From Mucilaginibacter gilvus (lineage in GTDB: Bacteria > Bacteroidota > Bacteroidia > Sphingobacteriales > Sphingobacteriaceae), in the NCBI RefSeq assembly GCF_004054195.1, contig NZ_SBIW01000012.1:186001-250000 (forward strand): a stretch of 64,000 nt of DNA, read 5' to 3'. Position numbers and translations under genes: made by a program. Below the pieces are notes generated by a model. That model worked only from the letters and a program-made list of their open reading frames with translations. It ran no database searches and was not told where the DNA came from. Below, one piece after another: positions 17,332 through 24,127 of the stretch; positions within the stretch are counted from its first letter, which is position 1, and each line of letters opens with the position of its first letter.

Positions 17332-18786
17332 CTAATTTGCCGCTATCTTTCTTATTCTGGCTTGCTCGCCAATGTATATGTTACCTGCTGCATCTGTAGC
17401 AACATCATATGGGCCAACTAACGAGTAAGCGGTTGCATGTATGCCGTCGCCCGAAAAATTGTCGAAACCGGTACCACCTATTTTAGTGATAATGCCGGTA
17501 GCTTTGGTTATTTTTCTGATGATACCCCCATTTATTTCGGCAAAATAAATATCCCCTTTGTTATCAATGCTAATGCCGAAGGGAAGATAAAGTTTGGCCG
17601 CCGTGGCAAGCCCACCGTTGCCGGTGCTTCCTCTTGCACCTGTGCCTGCGATGGTGGTAACTATCCCGGTTGCTTTGCTGATCTTGCGGATGCGGTCTGA
17701 CGTGAAATCGGTAAAATAGATGTCGCCGGCTGCATCTAAAGATAGGTCGAGCACAGATAAGCCTGCGGTTATCGCAGGACCGCCATCGCCGCTATAGTTT
17801 CTATCGCCAGTACCTGCTATTGTACTTATTTTGCCATCTGAAGCATTTATTTTTCTAATTCGATAGTTACTTAGGTCTGCAAAGTAAATGTTGCCTGCAT
17901 CATCTACAGCAATCCCCTGCGGCTCACGAAGCTCTGCAGCAGTAGCGGGGCCGCCATCGCCGCTAAAGCCTTGCTGGGGGAACATGGAGCAGCCTGCGAT
18001 ACAGTTTATTTTACCGTCCGGCGATATTTTGCTTATCCGGTTACCCAGCGATTCAGTTACATAAATATTGTTAGCCGCATCCATCGCCATAAAAACAGGA
18101 AAGGCGAGAGTAGCATCAGTGGCCGCAGAATTATTTGCATACATCCCGCCCGATTTGCCAAACGAGCCAGCTATCGTACTTATCTTGCCGTCTGCAGCCG
18201 CTATCTTACGAACAAGATTATTACTGCGGTCGCAAAAATAAATATCCCCCGTTTTGCTCACCAGTATACCGGCTTTAGCCGATATAAGGGCTGCTGTAGC
18301 GGGGCCGCCATCGCCGGTATAACCATCGATCCCCGTACCTGCAATAGTACTTATGGCCGTTGAAGTAATAGGTGGTTGATTAATTTTATAATACCGTACT
18401 GTAACAACGCCCCCCTTTACTACTAAACTATCAGCCGTTAATTTGCTTACAACAAAAATATCCAATGACGGGCTGGTAAGGGTTTGGCTGTACCTGATGG
18501 TATCGTGTGCGATGTGCCAAAACCCTGCGGTTGGTGCAATATCTTTAGTTAAAGTATCCTGGAAAAAGAAATTATCAGCACCAAAGTATAGTTTGGCGTT
18601 CAAATCTGGTTTTACAGGTGCCCACCAACCGGTAAGCAGGGCTTTATCGATAGTTTTGTCGGTATGGGTGGTGTCAACAGGGGTGGGTTTATCGGGCTTA
18701 TCCGGAAAAACCGGTGCATCTATTTTACAAGCCGAAAAGTATATGAGTATGGCAGCAATACAAAATAAGGGATATATTTTTTTCAT
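17332..18786 (-). CDS. NHL-repeat lipoprotein
   Basis: A 484-residue lipoprotein with lipobox YFSAC followed by a proline/aspartate-rich linker (KIDAPVFPDKPDKPTP). Residues about 140-484 contain about six NHL-type beta-propeller repeats marked by repeated phrases such as STIAGTG, GDGGPATAA and GNIYFAD. NHL propellers bind proteins, RNA or glycans; in secreted Bacteroidota proteins the ligand is usually unknown. The mature N-terminus is almost the same as that of the lipoprotein at 19165. The segment between the lipobox and the propeller (about 45-135) resembles a small beta-rich domain. It is likely exposed on the cell surface or in the periplasm. Confidence 0.85.
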   Translation of the reverse strand: MKKIYPLFCIAAILIYFSACKIDAPVFPDKPDKPTPVDTTHTDKTIDKALLTGWWAPVKPDLNAKLYFGADNFFFQDTLTKDIAPTAGFWHIAHDTIRYSQTLTSPSLDIFVVSKLTADSLVVKGGVVTVRYYKINQPPITSTAISTIAGTGIDGYTGDGGPATAALISAKAGILVSKTGDIYFCDRSNNLVRKIAAADGKISTIAGSFGKSGGMYANNSAATDATLAFPVFMAMDAANNIYVTESLGNRISKISPDGKINCIAGCSMFPQQGFSGDGGPATAAELREPQGIAVDDAGNIYFADLSNYRIRKINASDGKISTIAGTGDRNYSGDGGPAITAGLSVLDLSLDAAGDIYFTDFTSDRIRKISKATGIVTTIAGTGARGSTGNGGLATAAKLYLPFGISIDNKGDIYFAEINGGIIRKITKATGIITKIGGTGFDNFSGDGIHATAYSLVGPYDVATDAAGNIYIGEQARIRKIAAN

Positions 18787-18871
18787 ATATGTTTAGGCCA
18801 TGTCAATAAAACTAAAGTAATCATTTTTTGCTTAAGTTTAATATTAAACTAATTTTATTTCTTTATTAATA

Positions 18872-19162
18872 ATGTTCATCATCAACCTTCACTACATTGT
18901 TCCGCTGGAAGAACTGGATAAACACATGGCCGCCCATGTGAAATACTTAGAAAAATATTATGAGGCGGATGTGTTCCTGATTAGTGGCAGGAAAGTGCCG
19001 CGTACCGGCGGAATTATAATTGCGCAGGCAGATGCAAAGGAGATATTAGAAAAGATAATTGCCGATGATCCGTTCCACAAACATAAGCTTGCCGAGTTTA
19101 CCATAACCGAGTTCCTGGCATCGCAGGCTCACCCGGATATTAAGAAGTTGCTGCGCAATTAA
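18872..19162 (+). CDS. YciI family protein
   Basis: A 96-residue protein of the YciI/YCII fold (ferredoxin-like), with the conserved His in HMAAHVKYLEK and the Asp in ADDPFHKHKLAEFTITEF. YciI-like proteins are small enzymes or scaffolds of mostly unknown role; the His-Asp pair is thought to be catalytic in some. It sits between two lipoprotein genes, reads in the opposite direction, and ends 2 bp from the convergent gene at 19165. Confidence 0.88.
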   Translation: MFIINLHYIVPLEELDKHMAAHVKYLEKYYEADVFLISGRKVPRTGGIIIAQADAKEILEKIIADDPFHKHKLAEFTITEFLASQAHPDIKKLLRN

Positions 19163-19164
19163 GG

Positions 19165-19752
19165 TTATTGCTCAATATTAAAAGAGCCGATAACGGTGTG
19201 TTTGCTGCCATCAGTATCGTTGGTAGCCTGTACCTTAAAAAAACCTCTGATATGGTATGAATCGCCTATTTTTTTATAGGTAGTCGCTTTCACTTTCCCA
19301 CTACCGTCGTCGCTGAGTTTTAGGTCCTGGTATTGGAGGCCGAGCAGGTCGTTGGCGTATTCACCCTGAACGATAGAACTGAAGTTAAGCTGAAAAATGA
19401 TCTCCGGGTCGGCTTTATCGCCCAAAATGCTGGTGTATCCGGTAACGGCTACGCTGCCCGGTTGCGACACCTCGGCCTTAGATTGATCCAGTATCACCGT
19501 TTCGCCGCCATCTACCTGGAAAACGATAGTGTTGGCTGCGCCGATGGGCACCGTATAGGTGGCATCGGCAGGCGGGTTAGTGCCATCATCCGTATCCGGC
19601 ACTACCACCGGTGGATCGGTGCCGCCCGGGCCGGTAGTACCACCCGGATCGGGGTATACCGGTGCATCCAGCTTACAGCCGTTAAACAAAACGGCAATTA
19701 TGATGAGAGCCGCAAATGATCTCGATATATACTTCCGCATCAGGTTTGTCAA
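19165..19752 (-). CDS. Lipoprotein with Gly/Pro/Thr-rich linker
   Basis: A 195-residue lipoprotein with lipobox LFNGC. After the cysteine comes KLDAPVYPDPGG, nearly the same as in the NHL lipoprotein at 17332, and then a flexible linker of G, P, D and T up to about residue 65. The remaining 130 residues form a predicted beta-rich domain with no recognised family. Start could also be the ATG at 19740 (MRKYISRSF), which gives a better signal peptide. Function unknown; the shared N-terminus suggests the same export route as its neighbour. Confidence 0.75.
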   Translation of the reverse strand: MTNLMRKYISRSFAALIIIAVLFNGCKLDAPVYPDPGGTTGPGGTDPPVVVPDTDDGTNPPADATYTVPIGAANTIVFQVDGGETVILDQSKAEVSQPGSVAVTGYTSILGDKADPEIIFQLNFSSIVQGEYANDLLGLQYQDLKLSDDGSGKVKATTYKKIGDSYHIRGFFKVQATNDTDGSKHTVIGSFNIEQ

Positions 19753-19832
19753 TACTCAAATTTACGATAGTTTTTCGTTTAACGAAATTGGGCCCAACGC
19801 TTAATTTGTTAGATTTTGCGGTATATTGCGTT

Positions 19833-20448
19833 ATGGAACAGTACGATACCCGCATCGACGCCTACATCGAAAAGTCGGCAGATTTTGCAAAGCCCATTTT
19901 AAAACACCTGCGCGAACTGGTGCATCGGGCCTCGCCCGAGATAATGGAAACCATCAAATGGAGCGCGCCCTTTTTTGAATACAACGGCATACTATGCCAT
20001 ATGATGGCCTTTAAGCAGCACCTGGGCTTTGGTTTTTGGAAGGCCGATACTTTGCCTGATCCACACCATATTGCACCTGGAAGGAGGGGAGGCTGCCGGG
20101 AGCATGGGTCGCATCTCCTCGCTCGCCGACTTGCCCGATGATGATATCCTGGTATGGTATATCCGCCAGGCCATGTTGATAAAAGGCGTGCCAAGCGCCA
20201 AACCTAAGGCCCAATCTGCAAAGCCAGCAACTGCATCGGCCACTTTAACAACGCCGGATTATTTGGCAGAATTGCTCGACCAAACACCCGGTGCAAAAAA
20301 ATACTTCGAAAAATTCAGCCCGTCGCAAAAAAAGGAGTACGTCACTTGGTTTGAAGATGCCAAAAGTGAGGCAACACGCGAGAAGCGTTTAAAGGAAGGC
20401 CTGGAATGGCTAAGCGAAGGGAAGACCCGGCACTGGAAATATAAGTAG
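19833..20448 (+). pseudogene. YdeI/DUF1801 family gene, frameshifted
   Basis: The first frame from the ATG at 19833 encodes a DUF1801 N-terminus (MEQYDTRIDAYIEKSADF... up to FGFWKADTLPDP), and the second, shifted by +1 base, continues with the expected LEGGEAAGSMGRISSL and the C-terminal OmdA/YdeI domain (about LTTPDYLAELLDQTPG to the stop at 20448). The break falls between about 20055 and 20085. Reading across gives one protein of about 204 residues with the normal domain order, so this is one gene with a single indel or a sequence error. The family is described as bacteriocin-protection or OmpD-associated proteins, with no clear mechanism. Confidence 0.8.
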
Positions 20449-20651
20449 CGATATACTGCCACCATAAATATCAAAAAAAATATTATGAGAACCAGGAAGG
20501 ACAGACATTGAACAGATTAAAAAAAAACGCGATTTTTAACTGTCGAAAACAGGTCAGTTCAGGTACTAAAAATGCACTAAATGTCCCTTTTTTCAATGCA
20601 TTATTGAAAAAAAACGGAGATTTTCGCAAGTGATTTTGCGTATTTAAACCT

Positions 20652-21407
20652 TTAAAACTCCAGCGGCCCCAACCTGCGCATATTTTGCCTGATGAGATAT
20701 TGCCGGTGCTTTAAGTATTTGGTAGGCTTGGTTGCAGACCATTTCAGCGGACTGGGGAATATCACCGCTATGGCCGCCGCTTGCCGGTTGGTAAGTTCGG
20801 ACGCGGGTTTATGAAAGTACGCCTGCGAAGCCGCCTCGATGCCGTAGATGCCGTCGCCCATTTCTATTACGTTGAGGTACACCTCCATCACACGCTTTTT
20901 ACTCCAGCAGACCTCTATCAAAACGGTAAACCAAGCCTCTAAGCCCTTGCGGATAAACGAACGCCCCTGGTACAGGAACACATTCTTGGCGGTTTGCTGG
21001 GTAATGGTGCTGCCGCCTATCAGCTTTTTACTTTTGGCGTTTTTTTGAATGGCGTGTTGTATAGCCTTAAAATCGAAGCCATGATTCTCTAAAAAGGTTT
21101 GGTCTTCGGCAGCTACTGCTGCACGTTTCATAGGGTCGGCAATGTCCTCAAAATCAACCCATTTCTTATCAATCTTCCATTCTTTACCGGCTGCTTTTTG
21201 CTCAAAACCGCGCTGTATCATCAGCCAGGTAAAGGGCGGGTTTACAAAACGGAAGAGTATTACACCAAAAAGACTGGCACAAACAAAAGTGATAAACACC
21301 AGTTTTACAATGCGGAAAGCGAGGCGCAACACGCCGCCGATTTTTGAATTAGAACCGCGATACTTTGATTTGGAGTTTGATTTTTTGGGAGATTGGGTCC
21401 GTGCCAT
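20652..21407 (-). CDS. mtgA: Monofunctional biosynthetic peptidoglycan transglycosylase
   Basis: A glycosyltransferase-51 enzyme that polymerises lipid II into glycan strands at the inner membrane. The ATG at 21407 (MARTQSPKK) is preferred over an ATG 45 bases further upstream because it gives the usual basic N-terminus before the single membrane helix (LVFITFVCASLFGVILF). GT51 motifs are clear: AAEDQTFLENHGFD with the catalytic Glu, and GGSTITQQTAKN, then RKGLEAWFTVLIE, and KRVMEVYLNVIEMG. Length (about 251 residues) is normal for MtgA. It is downstream of the rpsF-rpsR-rplI operon on the same strand but separated by a terminator. Confidence 0.93.
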   Translation of the reverse strand: MARTQSPKKSNSKSKYRGSNSKIGGVLRLAFRIVKLVFITFVCASLFGVILFRFVNPPFTWLMIQRGFEQKAAGKEWKIDKKWVDFEDIADPMKRAAVAAEDQTFLENHGFDFKAIQHAIQKNAKSKKLIGGSTITQQTAKNVFLYQGRSFIRKGLEAWFTVLIEVCWSKKRVMEVYLNVIEMGDGIYGIEAASQAYFHKPASELTNRQAAAIAVIFPSPLKWSATKPTKYLKHRQYLIRQNMRRLGPLEF

Positions 21408-21429
21408 TTGTAATGCTAATCTATAAAAC

Positions 21430-21464
21430 AAAAAAGGAGTTCTGCTAAGCAAAACCCCTTTTTT
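21430..21464. terminator. Terminator after rplI
   Basis: A stem made by AAAAAAGGAGTT and AACCCCTTTTTT (one mismatch) with an inner TGCT/AGCA pairing. The A-run on one side and T-run on the other would stop transcripts in either direction; it lies just past rplI on the minus strand and before mtgA. Confidence 0.75.
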
Positions 21465-21510
21465 ATGATTCTTAAATCCGAAATCGAAAATTCGATATCC
21501 GAAATTAAAA

Positions 21511-21954
21511 TTACTCAGCTACTACTTCAAAAGGTACCTGAACTTTTACTTCTTTATGCAGGTTTACGTTTGCAACGTACTCGCCAACAAATTTTGGCTC
21601 CTGGTCAAAAGTGATGCGGCGACGGTCAACTTCAAAACCTTCTTTTTTCAATGCATCAGCAACCTGGATGGTATTGATAGCACCGAAGATTTTGCCGCTT
21701 TCGCCAGCTTTAGCGCCGATGGTAAGTTTAACACCTTCCAAACGAGCAGCGATAGCATCAGCATCTTTGCGTATTTTATCTTGTTTAAATTGAGCCTGTT
21801 TCAGGTTTTCTGCTAATACTTTACGTGCAGATTCTGTGGCTAATATGGCATAACCCTTAGGGATAAGGAAATTACGGCCATAACCTGGTTTAACGCTTAC
21901 TACATCGTCTTTATCGCCCAGGTTTTTTACATCTTGTTTTAAAATAACTTCCAT
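21511..21954 (-). CDS. rplI: Ribosomal protein L9
   Basis: A 147-residue 50S subunit protein with the standard N-terminal rRNA-binding domain (MEVILKQDVKNLGDKDDVV, then VKPGYGRNFLIPKGYA), a long central helix, and the C-terminal domain. Length and motifs are typical. It is the third gene of the conserved rpsF-rpsR-rplI operon, 16 bp after rpsR. Confidence 0.98.
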   Translation of the reverse strand: MEVILKQDVKNLGDKDDVVSVKPGYGRNFLIPKGYAILATESARKVLAENLKQAQFKQDKIRKDADAIAARLEGVKLTIGAKAGESGKIFGAINTIQVADALKKEGFEVDRRRITFDQEPKFVGEYVANVNLHKEVKVQVPFEVVAE

Positions 21955-21970
21955 TTTGTAAACCTCCTGA

Positions 21971-22234
21971 TTATTTTAATGAGTCTGTAACGTAAGGTAA
22001 TAAACCAATGTGGCGTGCGCGTTTAACAGCTTGGGCCACTTTACGCTGAAATTTTAATGAAGTACCTGTTAAACGGCGTGGTAATACTTTACCCTGATCG
22101 TTAATAAACTTCAACAAAAAGTTAGCGTCTTTGTAATCGATATACTTAATACCATTCTTTTTAAAACGGCAGTATTTTTTACGGTTATCCTCCACTTTTG
22201 GAGCGGTAACGTATTTAATTTGGTCGTTTGCCAT
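21971..22234 (-). CDS. rpsR: Ribosomal protein S18
   Basis: An 87-residue 30S protein. Typical S18 sequence is seen in YCRFKKNGIKYIDYKD and in the C-terminal block RRLTGTSLKFQRKVAQAVKR. The CxxC zinc site found in some S18 proteins is absent, as in many bacteria. Its start codon overlaps the stop codon of rpsF by one base (TAATG), which indicates translational coupling. Confidence 0.98.
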   Translation of the reverse strand: MANDQIKYVTAPKVEDNRKKYCRFKKNGIKYIDYKDANFLLKFINDQGKVLPRRLTGTSLKFQRKVAQAVKRARHIGLLPYVTDSLK

Positions 22235-22599
22235 TATTTGCTTTCCTCCGCTTTAGCTGCAGGCTTTTTGTTGAAAGCACCGCTGCGTTTTTTCTCATTG
22301 TAAGCCACTGCGTGTTTATCAAGAGCAATGGTAAGGAAGCGCAAAACACGCTCATCGCGCCTTAATTCAACTTCCACTTTGTTAATTACTTCACCGGGAG
22401 CCCTGAATTCAGTTAAGTGATAGTACCCTGTAGTCTTTTTCTGAATAGGGTACGCAAGTTTTTTCAAACCCCAATTATCCTCCTGGACAATTTCGGCTCC
22501 GTTGTCTGTTAAAACTTTGCTGTATTTGGCGATAGCCTCTGCAGCTGTTTCTGTTGACAACAACGGGGTTAGAACGATCACGATTTCGTACTGTTGCAT
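22234..22599 (-). CDS. rpsF: Ribosomal protein S6
   Basis: A 121-residue 30S protein that pairs with S18 on the ribosome. The S6 core (YEIVIVLTPLLS, then LAYPIQKKTTGYYHLTEF) is intact, followed by a basic, alanine-rich tail (GAFNKKPAAKAEESK) longer than in enterobacteria. It is the first gene of the operon, with a promoter at 22646-22676 and a GC-rich hairpin in the short leader. Confidence 0.98.
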   Translation of the reverse strand: MQQYEIVIVLTPLLSTETAAEAIAKYSKVLTDNGAEIVQEDNWGLKKLAYPIQKKTTGYYHLTEFRAPGEVINKVEVELRRDERVLRFLTIALDKHAVAYNEKKRSGAFNKKPAAKAEESK

Positions 22600-22626
22600 T
22601 GTTATACTTTGATTTTTAATTAAATA

Positions 22627-22676
22627 CCCCGCTATTACGGGGCTGCAAATGTAGTAAGAATAATATACTTATGCAA
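22627..22676 (-). promoter_or_regulatory. rpsF promoter and leader hairpin
   Basis: On the minus strand, TACATTTG (22646-22653 in plus coordinates) is a perfect -7 element and TTG at 22674-22676 a -33 element, 20 bp apart. Directly downstream is a hairpin CCCCG-TAATAG-CGGGG (22627-22642), which would be at the very 5' end of the rpsF mRNA. A possible S6:S18 autoregulatory site is an inference only. Confidence 0.6.
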
Positions 22677-22833
22677 GTGTTATTGCCCTGTATTTTAAGA
22701 ATAGTTTGGCTGTAATTCAGCCTGTTTAGGTAACCCGGGCCTTTTAAGTTTATAAACAATTGTTAAAGCTTTTATAAGGCATTTTTTAAAACATATGCCG
22801 CTGGTCATCGTTTCATCTGTAAACTATACCGTT

Positions 22834-23079
22834 ATGCAATTTTCTGAAAGCAGGTACCAGGAAGCAGGTACATCAGGGTTTATGTATGATATGCTCTTTT
22901 TGCAGGGGCCAATTGAGGAAGACGAAGTTTTTGAGGGTGATTGGGATGATGAAGAGGACGAAGACTTTGACGACCAGATGGAGAGCACAAACGATGAGCA
23001 CGAGATACGCGTAGGCGACGACGTTCGCGAGCCCGATCCGGATGAGGACGATCATTTGCCGGATGATGATCTGCAGTAG
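22834..23079 (+). CDS. Small, very acidic hypothetical protein
   Basis: About 81 residues if started at the ATG at 22834 (MQFSESRYQEAG); an ATG at 22795 would add 13 residues. More than a third of the residues are Asp or Glu, with runs such as DDEEDEDFDDQ, and the protein has no cysteine or hydrophobic segment. No family is recognised. Acidic proteins of this size can be DNA mimics, chaperone-like, or simply disordered. It lies between the ribosomal operon and the TIR gene. Confidence 0.6.
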   Translation: MQFSESRYQEAGTSGFMYDMLFLQGPIEEDEVFEGDWDDEEDEDFDDQMESTNDEHEIRVGDDVREPDPDEDDHLPDDDLQ

Positions 23080-23158
23080 GTGAACATTTTATTAAATAAT
23101 ATTTCATTGTTAAATATTATTAGTGATATTTAAAAAAAACCTAAATATCACAATTGCA

Positions 23159-24061
23159 ATGAAAGTATTTATTAGTTGGTCAGGAGAAACGTCTAGAAAC
23201 ATAGCGGAAATTTTAAGGCAATGGTTGCCTAGCGTAATTCAGTCAGTCAAACCATATTATTCACCGGACGATATAACAAAAGGCACCAGATGGGGCAGTG
23301 AGATAGCTAAAGAGCTAGACGAGAGTAAAGTTGGAATTATCTGCTTAACTAAGGATAATCTAAATAGTCCTTGGATAATGTTCGAAGCCGGCGCTTTATC
23401 GAAAAATATTGATTCCTCCAAAGTTTGTCCAATCTTGTTTGGAATCGATCCTAGCGACATACAAGGGCCATTAGTTCAGTTTCAGGCTGCTAAGTTCAAT
23501 AGAGAGGAAATTAAAAAAGTAGTCCGTATGATTAATGCGGAACTTGGAGACTTTGCTCTAAGTTCTGAGGTTTTTGAAAGTGTATTTGATATGTGGTGGC
23601 CAAGGCTATCAGAAAAAATCGAGATAGAATTAAATAAAACTAAACCGTCCAAATCAACTGACAAGGGTTTAAGAGGAGAACGGGATCTATTAGAAGAAAT
23701 TTTGTCTTTGACGCGACAAATGTCATTCACTCGTGAGAGGGCGGATAAGAGCGAAAGAGTAAGTCCAATGGCAATAAGAGATTTACTAAAAGGGTTAGAA
23801 ATGCTTGTAAAAAATGCATTAGAGGATGAAAAAACGCTTTTATTTGAAAATTTACAAGAGTTCTTTCCTCCTATGAAATACCTTATAGAACGGACGGTTG
23901 CTAACGACAGTTTGGCCGCGGAGTTTAAATTAAGACTAGAGGAGGTTCAAACGACAGTCTTGCGAACTACTACTAAATCTTATAATGGCTCAATTTTAAC
24001 AAGGAAAGCGAAATTCAAAACCCCTTCAAAAGAATCCGATGACCAAGAATTAATCGCATAG
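23159..24061 (+). CDS. TIR-domain protein, possible defence effector
   Basis: A 300-residue protein with an N-terminal bacterial TIR domain (residues 1 to about 155). The first strand reads MKVFISWSGE, the BB-loop region YYSPDDITKGTRW, and the alpha-C block NSPWIMFEAGAL places the probable NADase glutamate at E76. The C-terminal 145 residues are charged and partly helical (LRGERDLLEEILSL, then MAIRDLLKGLEMLVKNAL) with no recognised domain. The start at 23159 is preferred over a GTG at 23123 because the TIR strand begins there. The gene is visibly more AT-rich than its neighbours and has no partner gene, which suggests transfer. TIR proteins with this glutamate often cleave NAD+ in anti-phage systems; that role is an inference. 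Confidence 0.82.
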   Translation: MKVFISWSGETSRNIAEILRQWLPSVIQSVKPYYSPDDITKGTRWGSEIAKELDESKVGIICLTKDNLNSPWIMFEAGALSKNIDSSKVCPILFGIDPSDIQGPLVQFQAAKFNREEIKKVVRMINAELGDFALSSEVFESVFDMWWPRLSEKIEIELNKTKPSKSTDKGLRGERDLLEEILSLTRQMSFTRERADKSERVSPMAIRDLLKGLEMLVKNALEDEKTLLFENLQEFFPPMKYLIERTVANDSLAAEFKLRLEEVQTTVLRTTTKSYNGSILTRKAKFKTPSKESDDQELIA

Positions 24062-24127
24062 TTAGATTATTTCAACAATCCATTTCTGAAGTTTTCAGGT
24101 TAGCATTTTCTTGCTACCTTTATACCT

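Noticed and set aside
20449..20651. Hairpin TTCAAT/ATTGAA near 20590 as terminator of mtgA
   Set aside because: Its T-run is on the wrong side for the minus strand and the stem is weak.
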